Source: Monomorium pharaonis
Lineage: Eukaryota > Arthropoda > Insecta > Hymenoptera > Formicidae
Length of the DNA: 64,000 nucleotides
Reading direction: 5' to 3'
NCBI RefSeq assembly: GCF_013373865.1
Contig: NC_050475.1
Location: 1 to 64,000 of the forward strand
The position numbers and the translations under genes were made by a program. Below, piece by piece: positions 1-13,529 of this stretch (its first letter is position 1; the number at the start of each line of letters is the position of its first letter). The notes beneath the pieces were generated by a model, which had not been told where the DNA came from, made no database searches, and was given only the letters and a program-made list of their open reading frames with translations.

Positions 1-1308
1 TGAGAATTCAGGAATGTAATATATTATTATAGATAATTATAGATAGAAGAATATTTTTATGTTAAAAACATTTTAATGAAAAGAAAGACTTTTTATGAAA
101 AATAGAAGTCTAACATAAACTAAAATGCTATTGTTGATCAAGAGAAAAATGAAATTTTCATATTATATAGACTTTTACGATGCGCATAAGATGGAAAAAA
201 TATCGAGATGTTAATCATAGAACGCACACGCAATCAATAATGATGAGATGTCAAAGTTCATAATAAAACTAATGCTTCGGTCACTGACCATCATGCTTCT
301 CGCTATACACGGTGCTCTTTCTAAATACTCACGCAATTGCATACGTTTAAAATGATAAAATAAACTGAACTGAAATAAAATATGTTTAATGTTAAATTTT
401 TCATTTTATATAAATTGTAAAGTAGGAATATCAATATTAGTTTAAAATCGTAATTGGTTTGAATAAAAATTAATTAAAATTTCTATTTTCATTCCTATAT
501 TCTGGCATTAGTTTATATATTTCTCGTAAAAGTAATTTATGTAATGGAATTCCATTGATTTAAGTCATTTTTAGAGAAGCAATGTGAGACTTATGAAGCG
601 ATATTAAATTAAATCATTTCAGCTATTTAAATAAAAAAAGAAAATAAGTAGAAAGTTATTCAAAAGTTACAAAAATAAAATTTTTACATGTTTGTACAAT
701 TTTACACATAGTTTTGTAAAGTAAATTTCTATCAATTTGTTTTGATTTATTTTTGCAACCCAGTGATGCTCCCGATTATATCATTGGTAAAGGAAAGGAG
801 GGACTAACCTAATGACACTGCACCCTGCGGTCTGTATGCCATATCTTATACGTATCAGTGTTAATAGAAGGGAACCATCACTAAAAAGCACAAGTAAGGA
901 ACGCGCAAGTATCATCTAGGCAACAGTTGTATGAATGCATTGCAAGGGAAAACTAGATCGGAAGAGAAACGTATTTCAAAACAGAGGTAGACAACAAAAA
1001 AGAAGAAAGAGGCAATACACATTCGACTACATTCGTTAAAATTAACTTGAAGGATGAGAGATGCAGAGTGTTGAAGAAAGAGAAATAAAAATAACAGTAA
1101 GAAAAAGGAAAGAAAGTAAGTAGAGAGGTAGACAGAAAACGGACTGATGATCTCGATAACCGGAAACCGATCTCAAATCACGAAGAACTTGTAATCGTGG
1201 GCTAAGTGTGTAATTTTGCTGATTCTAAACCCACGAGCACGTGGAGTGCATATTCAAGGTGTATCGGAAAATTGACGAAAGTATGTTTTGACGACGTGAG
1301 AAGATACC
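1..1308 (+). other. Upstream region and probable 5' UTR of the collagen gene
   Basis: No coding segment is recognisable. Positions 1-780 are AT-rich. From about 1040 to 1300 the + strand is purine-rich (many A/G runs), as is common for a leader. An in-frame TGA at 1297-1299 lies directly before the chosen collagen ATG at 1309. I could not place a TATA box or transcription start with confidence. Confidence 0.4.
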
Positions 1309-4300
1309 ATGCGGCCGCAGGATCACAAAAGAAGACAATGGAGAACTTTGAATTCCACGTGGATCATGCTCCTTGTGCGCTCACTGCTTTTGCTAGTGTT
1401 TGTCGTATCAGATTTGCAAAATGCGGTAAATGCTGTACTGCAAGATGCAGGCAAGTTTTAACAATCTCAAACTAATGACATTTACGCATCGATTTTGGCA
1501 CGTCGAATTCGGCTGTAAAATGAGAAATTTCTTGCTTTTAAAAATCGAGTCGCTTAAAAGATTATTTTTAAATGTTGTCTCTGATTATCTTATTTTGTCT
1601 TATTTTATATAGGTCTTATATTAATGTGTAAAATTCCCCTGTCATTAAAATTTATGATTTCAAGTTTCAGCACGCAGAAATATTTTTAAAATAAGAAGAA
1701 ATGTAAGCACAGATAAAATTTATTTCCGAAATACATTAATAACATTAAATTGTTCACAATTATTATGGAGCAGTTGTAGAGATTTTTAGATAAAGAAAAA
1801 AATTATAGAAAAAAATTTTCAGAAAAAAATATCAATACATATATAATCTCTATTTTAGCAATAATTATAATATATTTTTGCATTTTTAAATAATCAATTA
1901 AATAAATAATCAACAATTATTTTAATAAATTTTTAAAATAAAAATTTTGTGTTTATAATTCATAAAATTCTGATTTATTGAATCGATTACTATAGTTAAA
2001 GTAAAGAAACTGGAAAGAAAGCTTATTTCTTTGAATAGTATGAACTGATTGTTGGTAGATGCATTTCTAACTAGTCTCTATTACGCTGATTAAGATGAGT
2101 ATGTGTTGCACATGCAAAGTTGCATGCTACAATCGAGCGGCGTCTTCTTGAATTGGTCCAGACGTTCATTCCAACGATTTGACTTACAACTTGCTGGTTC
2201 ACGGGTTACTAGGTTTCTAGTTGTTCATTGTGCCCATTGTATCCGTTCCCATTTTTAGCTTCGTGCCAATTATTTGATCGCTATGTTAAAAAAGGAAAGT
2301 AGGTTTCTGATATAATTGGTACAAATTAATATATATATATATATATATACACTTAATGTACATTTGAAATTTGAAAAAAAGAGAAGCTAGATTTATTCTT
2401 TTTCTTTCTTTCCTTCATCTCTCTTGTCTTTTTTCTTTATTCTTTCTTTTTTAATAACTGTATTTATATTCTGCAGTTATATTGTTTTAATGCTGTTTTC
2501 AGATTAGTTGCAATTTTTTTTATTTTAGAGAAGAACGTGACCGATCTGATTAAAGCCATGGGGATGCAAAAACAACTTTTCGGTGTACAAAAAACGGAAA
2601 GTCGTTGCGGAGATGACACGGTTGCGTACGATATTATGGAGGCTGCAATTCTGATGACTTCTACCAATATACTATTTCCGATCGGCATACCACAGGATTT
2701 TTCTATCTTGGTTGTTGCAAAGCCGAAAACTAATGAGCCAACGTTTAAAAGTAATAAATATTATTCGCAATTTTGTAATTATGATTGGCCTATATCCGAA
2801 CTTTTATTAAAGAGTTTATAATAAAATAATAATAGTTACAATCTACAAAATTAAAGTCTTTTATAATATAAAAGGCAATAGAAAATAATTTAAAAATTGT
2901 AAAAGCGTAGAGTTTTGATATTAAAAAATTCTGTTACACGTGTGACAAGTTTTTATCAATAAATTTTATTAATAGAAGAATTATTATTTTTATCTAGTAA
3001 ATTCAAGACTTTGTGTATATATATATAATTTATATTGGTAGATTACTCCACGTCGGTACTCTTTACTATCTATGGTGACAACGGCGAGGAACAATTGATT
3101 TTTTCGCTGGGACGCGACATTAAACTTTTCTATGGTACAAATCCGGACGATAAGAATAAACCAATTTCTTTTGGCGCCGATGTTTCCGACGGACGATGGC
3201 ATCGATTGGGAGTTAGCATCAAGGGTGACGCCGTTACCATTATTCTCGATTGCGACAGACAAATCACGAGAAAGCTGCGGAGGAATCTCGAGAAAACAAT
3301 CACTGGCGGAATCATTATAATTGGACAGCAACTTAAGGGTGATTTATATCTGGTAGGCAAAAAGTTTAAAATAAAATATAGGATACAAAACATATTGAAA
3401 TAACACATTAAAATACAAAATGAAAAAAATTAAATAAATTGATAAAGAATTTCTTTTCTGAAGAGACTGTAAGCTTTTCAACTAGATAAGTTAAACTTAC
3501 AATTATAAAATCCTAAGATTATTTTATGTCTATTTAGGGAAGTCTCGAAATGCTAAAGATTGCTCCGAATCCAGACGCTGCTTACGAAATTTGTACAATA
3601 TTTGCGCCAAACTGTAAACATCAATCAAGATTGAATTATAACACAGCTTTCAATGAAAATAATTACAAGGAGAAGAACAAGAAGGACTCGAATAAAAATA
3701 ATAACGAGGACTTTTTACTTCATGACAGGAGAAATAATATATTTCGATTAACGATGGAGAATACCGTAAGAAAATAAAAATAAATTAAAATATAAATAAA
3801 GTAAAATAAATAATTAAAATAAATAATGTAAATTATCATTTGAAAAACTATTAGATAAAAACCAAGATATATAATACCATGATATATAATAATGTTACTA
3901 AAGCATAAACTATTATTTTATTATATCTGTAATAATTTGTGCACAGCGTTAAATAAAGATAAAATTAAAGATTTTAATATCCAAGAATATAATGTATCCC
4001 TCTAACATTATTACAGGCATACATATTTATAAGATTGATAGAATTTTGGTCTCTCGTAGACATTAATGTTCAATAATTTCAGACATCTTACGAAGTGGAA
4101 ACGACGACGACTCCGAGTGTGTACAATACGGAATTAATTTATCAGAATTCCTTTTATGGAGAATCAACAAGTGATCTTTACAATGAAAAATATGAAAATA
4201 CTCGTGGTCCATCTGGACCTCGTGGGTTTCCCGGACCGCCAGGAGTACCCGGTCCTCCCGGCGAAAAGGGCGAACCTGGTCGAGATGGACTGGCTGGAAT

Positions 4301-7300
4301 GCCAGGTGTAACCGGTCCACCAGGTAACATCTTCGTGATACCTTCGTTGAATCATCAAGGTAACGACAAGGGTCCAGACTCTCAGGCAGAAATGTTACGG
4401 CAGATGATATCGCAGCATATGCTTGCAATGAGAGGCGTAGAAGGTCCGATGGGCCTTACAGGCGTCCCGGGTCCAGATGGACCACCTGGACCTCAGGGTC
4501 AAAAAGGAGAACCTGGTGAAATTGGTGAACCTGGACCTAGAGGAGATCAAGGTACAAAATGACAAATTTGAAACTTGGAAAATTGGAATATGATGACAAT
4601 TTTTTCCATAAAATTATTCTTAAATTTTTTTAATTTATATTAAAAAAGAATAATTAAAAGATTTTTTTAATTGTTTTGTAATTTTAGTTTGAGTTCCTAT
4701 TTTAAAGCTGAAGTTTTTTAAAATAAATTTTATAAATCCCTGAAAATCTATTTATCACAGAAATAAAAAAAATATTTTCTACAGGAAATCCTGGAACTCC
4801 TGGCAGGGAAGGTAGAAGAGGTCATCCCGGTAGAGATGGCGAACGCGGCCTTAGTGGACCGCTAGGGATGAAAGGTGAGCCAGGACCAATAGGATTACCA
4901 GGTCTACCAGGTGATAAAGGTGAACGAGGTTTTCCGGGAACACCTGGAGAATCAGGTTTACCGGGCCACGAAGGAATGCAGGGTGAAGATGGTCCTCCGG
5001 GTTTATCAGGTCTACCTGGTGAAATGGTAAACATCTTATTATAATTATTTTTATTAAAAAGTATGAATAATTGTGATGTGTTTAATTAGATTTAGTTATT
5101 TATTTAAAGTTTAAAATATTATTTATTTTTAAAAACTATATGTTGAAAAACTATATATGTAACAATATAAATTAAAAAATAAATATTTTAAATAAATTTA
5201 AAAAATAAAAAGTTTGTTTGATGAAAAATTTACTTGATATTATATAGGGACCAAGAGGATTTATTGGGCCAAGAGGTTTTCCCGGATTACCGGGCAATCC
5301 TGGTATTCCTGGAAATGAAGGACCACCCGGTATTAAAGGTAACGAGGGTCCGCTTGGTCCACCTGGTGCACCGGGTCAACCAGGACCTGCAGGCTCAATA
5401 GGACAGCCCGGTTCTCAAGGACCACCAGGGCCGATTGGTTTAGTTGTAAGTTATAAATACGATTTTTTTTACTTTTTTTACATTTCTGCGATTGTGTATA
5501 TATATATATATATATACTTGTTTCTTTTCAAATCTTATATACAATTTTGTCTAAAAAGTTTTTTTCTAAAATGTTTTCTTTTCACATTATTTTGGTGTTT
5601 CAATTTAAATGTCTTATTCTACATTTTATTACATATAATATATTTAATTAAAAGGGTCCACAAGGAAAGCCCGGAATTCCCGGTCTTCCGGGTGCTGACG
5701 GATCTCCTGGGCTTCCGGGCAATCCTGGAATCACAGGGATAAAAGGCGAGCAAGGTCCACCAGGTTCACCGGGACCGGTAGGATTTCCAGGTGTCCGAGG
5801 TGTAAAGGGTGACGAGGGACAACGTGGTTCACCGGGTGAACGCGGTGAAAAGGGTGAGAGAGGTTTGGAAGGCGAAAAGGGCGACGCTGGAGCGAAAGGA
5901 GAGCCTGGAATGACAGGGCCACAAGGAATTCCTGGTCTCGAAGGTTTAGAAGGACCAAAAGGTGTCGAGGGTCCTCGTGGTGAAACTGGGTCTGCTGGCT
6001 CGCCTGGAGAAAAGGGAAAGTTAGGCATACCGGGATATGTTGGTTATCCTGGAAATCCTGGAGAAAAAGGGGACAAAGGGCATCAGGGAATTCAAGGATC
6101 AAGCGGTGATAAAGGAGAAAGAGTACGTTGATAGAAATATTAAAAGTTTTTAATGTTGATTTAATATTCTTTGTAAAAAATATATAAGTAAAAATAAAGA
6201 TAAGAAGAGTACTTTTAGTAACTTGGATCTTGATACATATTATTAAGATTATAAGCCTGAGTAACAGTCAAAAAGTTTTAGGCCATCGCTTATTCTTTAT
6301 TAAAAAGTTATTAAATTTTTACTTAAGATTAAGACCATTGAAAATTGCTCTCTTTATCTTTATTTTTAACAAAATATAATTATTTTTCTTTGTTTTAGGG
6401 AAACAGCGGATTACAAGGAGAACGTGGTCCAACAGGTCCACGGGTAAATTTTTATTGTATTTAATTATAAACTTTGCATACGTAAATTAGAGAGAACAAT
6501 TAAAATTATCTTACTGATTAACCAATAAAATATAAAAAAAAATTATATCGAACAACAATTTGATTAAATCAAATTATCTATAATATTATATAGGGATTTA
6601 GAGGAACACGTGGTAGAAGAGGTGCGGAAGGATTACCAGGATCAAAGGGTGATACTGGTCAACCAGGACCCGTTGGATCGTTAGGCGAGGTCGGTCCTCC
6701 CGGTGTTGAAGGTCCACGTGGATTTCCAGGACCATCAGGTTTACCAGGTCTCGATGGAAAAGACGGTATACCAGGTCCACCTGGTGAGCGTGGTCCAAAT
6801 GGTGAACCAGGTACTCCAGGACTATCGGGAATTCCTGGTGTTATTGGTCCTCCAGGACCACCTGGAGAAATTGGTCAATCAGGCGAATCTGGACCACCTG
6901 GTAATCCAGGGGCTCCAGGTGAAATTGGTCTCCCGGGTGAACAAGGAAAAGAAGGTCCGCCAGGTCCGCTCGGCTTGATGGGACTCAAAGGATTGCCAGG
7001 TCCTGGCGGATTACCTGGATTTCCAGGTGAAAGAGGTCTGAGCGGTCTGCCGGTTAGTCACATTCAGAATAAAATTTGTGAGATATAGATTTATTTTCTA
7101 GTCTTTGATTGTTATATAATTATTGTATAATTATAACTTTTAATTTTTAATATTCAATTTTAACGTTAATATTTTAATTTAATTTTAATATTAAATAAAA
7201 TAAAAATAATTTTTAATATTTAATTATACAAAATGCATACATATTTAAACGTAACTGTAAATTTTAGGGATTACCTGGCTTGAAAGGTGAGATGGGACCT

Positions 7301-10300
7301 GTCGGAATTCAGGGACCGCCTGGTGATAAGGGTGTTCAAGGTGAGTCCGGTAAAGATGGATTACCAGGCCCAGTAGGAAAGCAAGGATCTAAAGGCGACA
7401 AGGGTAACACTGGATTTAAAGGCGAAAAAGTAATTATACAAAACTAAAACAATTATATAATTTAAATTCTATTTTTATTTATGCTTTCTATCCTCTCATA
7501 ATTTATTATTCTTTATTTATTCAATTTGAGAATAAAAATTTACTTTTATTTTTTGAATTTTCTTAACTAAATTATAATGTAATTATCACATATTAAGATA
7601 TAAATATATTAAAATATTTTTTATTTAATAGGGCGATCCTGGACCAGCTGGTCCTGTAGGTCGTGATGGTCAACCAGGATCGCGGGGTGTACCTGGTCCT
7701 CCCGGACCAGCTGGTTTTCCAGGCGAAGATGGTGATAAAGGAAACATAGGTCCACCAGGTGAAAAGGGTTTTAAAGGGTCTCAGGGAGTCACAGTACGTA
7801 TAATTAAAGAGATGTAGAGTGTAAAAAATCTATTTTTGGAAATTAAAAAAATTGCACATATTTTTCTATACTTTTACATAATTATTTGTACATATTTAGT
7901 TAATTTCTTATAATTTTGATAAGGCTAGATGTTTATCTCTATTTAATTGAAAAATAAGATAATTTTAAATTGTAAATTATTTTTTTAATTGTGCTACTAT
8001 GATGTATAGGGTCTTCCGGGTCCGTCAGGAATACAAGGACTACGTGGCGAATCTGGCGCAGTAGGTCCTCCTGGAGAAAAAGGACCACCAGGAGAAATTG
8101 GACAGCGAGGGCCGAAAGGCGAGGTCGGTCCGGTCGGAGCACTTGGAGCAGCTGGGCCTGTAGGACCGAATGGTTTACCGGGTCAACCAGGTATAAAAGG
8201 CGAAATCGGAGATCCTGGATCGATTGGTCCTATAGGGCCACCAGGATCTCCGGGAGAACGAGGCCCGAGGGGATCAAAGGGTATCAAAGGTGCAGAAGGT
8301 CCGCCAGGTCCAGAAGGTCGTCAAGGTGAAAAAGGAGACAGTGGAACTCCAGGATCTCCCGGGAAGCCAGGAGTAGAGGGCATACAGGTAATATAAATTG
8401 TAAATAATCTAGAAATTTTGTCATAATAATATAAAGTAATAAAGTACAAAAAAGTAAGAGTTGCCTTGTAAAAAAAGAAATAATACAGTTTACTTCCTCC
8501 CTGAAACTACACAAATTTTATTTATAATAGTTTTTATTTGAAAGGACTTATATTTTAAATTATTTGCAATTCTTATGTTACCGATCACTTTATATATTAT
8601 TTATTTGTTAATGCATTTGAGGGAGAAAGAGGTTTACCTGGAATGAAAGGAGAGGAAGGCAAGATGGGACTTCTTGGACTTTCTGGATTACGAGGCCTAA
8701 CAGGTTCTGAGGGACCAAAAGGTGACGTTGGATTACCCGGTCTTCCTGGTCCTCCTGGAGAACCTGGCCTCATAGGCGCGAAAGGCGAATCTGGAAAGGA
8801 TGGCGAAGATGGACGAGTAGGCGATCCTGGCGTACCAGGCGAAGCTGGACCACCTGGCAAGGAAGGATTACCAGGTCCTCCTGGAAAATCGGTACACAGA
8901 AAAATTTGTATTAAATTAAAATTAATATATTCCATTTAACAATAATTTTATAAATAATTTATATTACAAGAATATAATTCTGCTTTACGCTGTACAATCT
9001 TACTTAAACATTTAACATTTCAAAAAAATATCTCCAGAAAAATTCTCAAAATAAAAAATTTTTTTTTATATATAATTTAAATTTATTTAAAAAAGATGTT
9101 TATTTTTGAAAAATTCAACAATAAATTGAATAAGTAAATAGATATTTAAAATTGTAATTTACTGAATATAAAAATAATTTCCAAAAATATATAACATATT
9201 TAAATAATTTAATTATTAATTTCTAGGGCCCAGAAGGACCGGCGGGTCTACAAGGTAATACAGGCTTGCCAGGAGAGAAAGGAGATATTGGTCTTTCTGG
9301 AGCGCCGGGTCTTCAAGGACGCATCGGACCTCAAGGTCCTCCTGGTTTGCCTGGTTTGCCAGGAGAAAGAGGTTTACCAGGTGTGGCTGGAGAAAACGGC
9401 CCCTTAGGCATGCCCGGAGCCATTGGAGCTCCCGGGATAATCGGACCGATTGGTACGACAGGCCAAAAAGGTGATAAAGGTCGCAGAGGCATTAAAGGAC
9501 ATCGAGGTGAACCAGGACTCGTTGGAATCAAAGGCGATCATGGAAAGCAAGGAGAAAAAGGTGATCGCGGACTGCCTGGGATAGAAGGGCCCAAAGGGGA
9601 TCCTGGACGTCCAGGTCATACTGGACCTAGAGGGGAACAGGGATTTATTGGACTACCTGGACCACCAGGACCGTCCGGACCGAAAGGAAATGCGGGAAAT
9701 GACGGAATGCGAGGTGAAGCAGGTCCGCCGGGTCCACCAGGACCACCAGGACCGCCTAGCATGCCAATGGGACAGTTGGATTTTGAGGGGATAATACCGC
9801 CGGTGATATTCCGTGATCAATCAGCCAAAAGAAAACGTGATACGCTCGAAGATATGTGAGAATCGTTCTATGGTCTACAAAATAGCATTTTGCATATTTA
9901 TATAAAAATTATGCTATTTTTATAAAATTATCTATACGCTTTATTCTTATATTTTCTGTTATTAATTGAATCATGAGCTTTTATTTAGCAAATTTAAATT
10001 TTTGAATTGTATAGAAATTTGTTTTTTTGATTTATTTAGTGAGGAAGAAGAGATATTTGAAAAGAAGCTCTCAGATATAAGCAAGTCCTTTTTCAACATA
10101 CGACAGGAATTGCATCTAATGCGTAAACCAACTGGTACTAGAGATAATCCAGCAAGAACATGTAGAGATTTATATTATGGACATTCCGATTTTAAGGATG
10201 GTAAAAATCATTCTTTCTTATGATACAGTTTTTGATCATATGTCATGTCAAATTTTTATTCAGTGAGTTCTAATAAATGAAACGATATCGACAACTTTTT

Positions 10301-11313
10301 TCTTGAAAGAACATTCTTATTAAACATTCTTAATAGATGTCATATATTTTGTTAAATTCTTGAAATCTATATACAATATTAAGTTTAAAAATACGTAATA
10401 CTTTTTCTAGGTGTTAATTTTAATCTTTCTTTCTGTACAAGATTCGGTTCTGTTACTGTAATTTTAATGACATTTCTATACTGTAAAATATATAAAAAAT
10501 CTGTCGCGCATATTTACTGAAAATTAAAATATTTTATTAAGCTTTATCAAACAGGTTGGTACTGGATCGATCCAAACCTGGGGATGCCTGACGACGCTGT
10601 CAGCGTTTTCTGTAACATGACGAACATGGGCGAGACCTGTGTCTTTCCAGATATCCACAGTAGTCATATGCCGAGCATACCATGGAGGAAAGAAGATAAT
10701 AAAACTGATTGGTACTCGCATTTACGCGGAGGAGGCAGAGTAAGATGAAATTTTCATTCCTTTTAACATAAAGATTATGTTACGTCTTTTACGGTTATAT
10801 TATTTTATCATTATTAATAGTTAAATCAAACTACTTTAAGACTCTTTTCACAATATTATTGAAAAACTGTTCACATAAATCACAAATCAATAAATTAATA
10901 AAATTGGCCTGGAGTTATAAATCTTATCGGAGAGAATTAACCGTGCTTTCCAGATAAGTTACGAGACGATTGGAGTGGTACAGATGAACTTTCTGCGTCT
11001 GCTGAGTCAAGAATCTTATCAGAACTTCACGTACACGTGTACGAACAGCATCGCCTGGTACAACAGCAAGAGTCGCAGTTATAATCTCTCGCTGCGATTA
11101 CTCGGCAACAACGATGACGAATTCTCGTACGACGGTATCAAGCCTCAACTTATTGCGGACGATTGCAAGAGCCGGAGTGGCAAGGGGGAGAGCGTGTTCT
11201 TAATTAGTACCAAAAAGCTGCAACAACTGCCACTGGTCGATTTTTACCCGGTCGATTATGGATCCCCGCTACAGGCTTTTGGTTTCAAAGTCGGCCCGAT
11301 TTGCTTCAAATAA
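1309..11313 (+). CDS. Fibrillar collagen alpha chain, clade B (type V/XI-like), 18 exons, 1696 aa
   Basis: Secreted precursor of an extracellular fibril-forming collagen. Coding exons read: 1309-1450, 2529-2750, 3042-3352, 3538-3765, 4083-4551, 4785-5026, 5248-5445, 5655-6122, 6399-6443, 6594-7052, 7268-7429, 7632-7793, 8010-8387, 8622-8891, 9227-9855, 10040-10200, 10555-10739, 10954-11313. They sum to 5091 nt in one frame. Domains: signal peptide (hydrophobic LLVRSLLLLVFVV), TSPN/LamG (about 48-240), variable segment, 13-triplet minor helix (343-381), linker, main helix 419-1429, KRKR furin-like site (1453-1456), COLFI propeptide (about 1498-1696) ending GPICFK. The linker's LRQMISQHMLAMRG followed by GPMGLTG matches the type V/XI N-telopeptide pattern. 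Start ATG 1309 follows an in-frame stop; ATG 1366 would also give a signal peptide. Intron 1 uses a GC donor. Confidence 0.93.
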
Positions 11314-11744
11314 GCCAGTGATCGTATCACACTATCTTTTGGCAATTATTAATTTTTGCAAAATTAAATAATGACATTAGAATTTGCAAAAAATTTTTTT
11401 TAATTATTTTGAACTAGGCAAAGTGTGTCTTTAGATTTTTAAATGTTGAAAACGATACCGTAATTTTTATATACAATACGTAAAATTTTTGAAATAATTG
11501 AAGTCTGGTTTAAAGTAATTTTTAGCATAAAGAGAAGTAATTGATGATACATGATTATGTACGAAGATTAAGTGCAATTTATTGTAAAGTTCGATTTACA
11601 TATAATAATTCAAGAAATAAGAGATTATCGATTTATAGCATTACTAATTTTATGTTCACGTTTTAATATTTTCTGTACAATACAGGCTGACGTTTTTACA
11701 CATATGATAATTTATATATGAATAGTATGTTTAATATGTGTATA

Positions 11745-11750
11745 AATAAA
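11745..11750 (+). terminator. Poly(A) signal AATAAA of the collagen gene
   Basis: AATAAA lies 432 nt after the collagen stop codon and is followed by a GT-rich stretch (GGCGTGTGTTG). That is the normal arrangement of a cleavage and polyadenylation site. Positions 11314-11744 would then be the 3' UTR. Confidence 0.65.
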
Positions 11751-11759
11751 ATGGCGTGT

Positions 11760-12182
11760 GTTGAACATTATTTTCGAATTATTAACCATCCTTTAATTCA
11801 TTTTTACACATGTTTTCTGCTGTTAACATTTCTTAATTAATTAGTTAATGTTATACTTTCAATTTTTAATGTATATTAATTTAATTTTAAATTATACATT
11901 ACACAATATTTTATTAATTTATTAATTATTAAAATTAATTAAGCTAAAATTATTCTAAAAGTATTCTATATTTTAATTTTTGATTAATTCTATGTTCAAT
12001 TATTTGTTAATATATAAGAATTCTTACTTATTTTTAAGAACCGATTATATAATAATAATTTTAATTATTATAATTCTTTATTTGATTATTTATTATTAAT
12101 GTATATTAACATTTTGTAATATTTAGTATATTTAGTGACATATAAACGAGTTTAACCTTATTTAAGAAGAGTTTTGCCATCA
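11760..12182. other. AT-rich spacer between collagen and tRNA-Val
   Basis: Very AT-rich sequence with short T and A runs. I see no gene, repeat unit or conserved site in it. Confidence 0.5.
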
Positions 12183-12255
12183 GGTTCCGTGGTGTAGCGG
12201 TTATCACGTCTGCTTTACACGCAGAAGGTCGCCAGTTCGATCCCGGCCGGAACCA
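12183..12255 (+). tRNA. tRNA-Val (anticodon UAC)
   Basis: A full cloverleaf can be drawn. The acceptor stem is GGTTCCG with CGGAACC (7 bp) plus discriminator A. The D arm starts at GTGTAGCGG. The anticodon stem is TCTGC/GCAGA with loop TTTACAC, so the anticodon is TAC (Val, GTA codons). The variable loop is AGGTC and the T loop is TTCGATC. The T stem GCCAG/CCGGC carries one A-C mismatch. A run of nine T follows at once and is a good Pol III terminator. A and B box sequences are intact, so the gene is probably functional. Confidence 0.9.
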
Positions 12256-12310
12256 TTTTTTTTTCTATACTTTTATACTTTAGTATGATATTTCCTATCC
12301 TCCTATCTAA

Positions 12311-12662
12311 AAAAGGAGATGTTAAATCAAATCGAATTTATTGTTGCCGCTTTTCCGAGATGCTGATTGGCTGTCTCGCTATCTCGTTGTTAAGTGCGTT
12401 GTGACTTTCTTCACTTCGTGTCATTTCCAGCTGTTAAACTACTTCGTGTCATTTTCAGCTGTCAAACTGTCACTTTTGATAGTTGAAAAAGGAGATGTTA
12501 AATCAAATCGAATTTATTGTTGCCGCCTTTCCGAGATGCTGATTGGCTATTTCGCTATCTCGTTGTTAAGTGCGTTGTGACTTTCTTTACTTCGTGTCAT
12601 TTCCAGCTGTCAAACTACTTCGTGTCATTTTCAGCTGTCAAACTGTCACTTTTGATAGTTGA
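12311..12662 (+). repeat. Two-copy tandem duplication, 176-bp unit
   Basis: Positions 12311-12486 and 12487-12662 are near-identical (about five substitutions seen). Each unit starts AAAAGGAGATGTTAAATC and ends CACTTTTGATAGTTGA. Each also contains a shorter internal direct repeat, CTTCGTGTCATTT followed by CAGCTGT. A partial inverted match (TTTAACATCTC, near 13069) lies beyond the following GA tract. The pair may therefore be part of a small transposon-like unit. Confidence 0.85.
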
Positions 12663-12719
12663 TTGAAATAATTACAAAAAATCAGGGAAAAAGAAAAAAG
12701 AGCCAAATGAAAAATATAC

Positions 12720-12911
<192 letters not shown>

Positions 12912-13529
12912 ACGACTCTCTCGCGAGATCGCTCTCATTGTTTTGGAGAAGTACGCCTCCTTTTCTCCCCGGCCTTGCATCGCTACTCCTCCTCTCTCTC
13001 CTTCTTTTTTTCGCTTTTTTTTTCCTCGCTTCCGATTAAACGTGTGGTGAAGTTAGGCATCTCCTCAAAGTTTAACATCTCATAAAAATACTGCAAGAAT
13101 TACTTGCATCCAGCATAGTTCTCTACAGTTCTTCTGATAGGGTCTCAACAATAGTTCCGTTGAATTATCTATTTTAATTAAAATTTTATACATGAGATGC
13201 TAACTTCCAAAATCACATAATAGCATCTCACCGTATTTCGAATATACGACCACAGAGAAGACTAAATCTATAGAGTCCTATCATTTAGAGACGTTCTATC
13301 AATAGTTCTGATGATTAAATTAATGAAAAAATAATTTTTTGTTACAAAACATACGTATATATGCGTGTACGTCTGCGCACGTGGATTTGGTGTAACTGGC
13401 ATCTCAGATAGACAAAATTAATTAATTTAAAAATTTTAAAAGTATTTTTCAATAACTATCTAGATGGGAAACTTATATTTATAGGTCTAGACATGAGATA
13501 CTGGTTGAATATTGATAGTTCTGTTTTTT

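Noticed and set aside
4822..9619. Many long - strand open frames with Pro/Ser/Gly-rich products
   Set aside because: They are antisense shadows of the Gly-X-Y coding exons.
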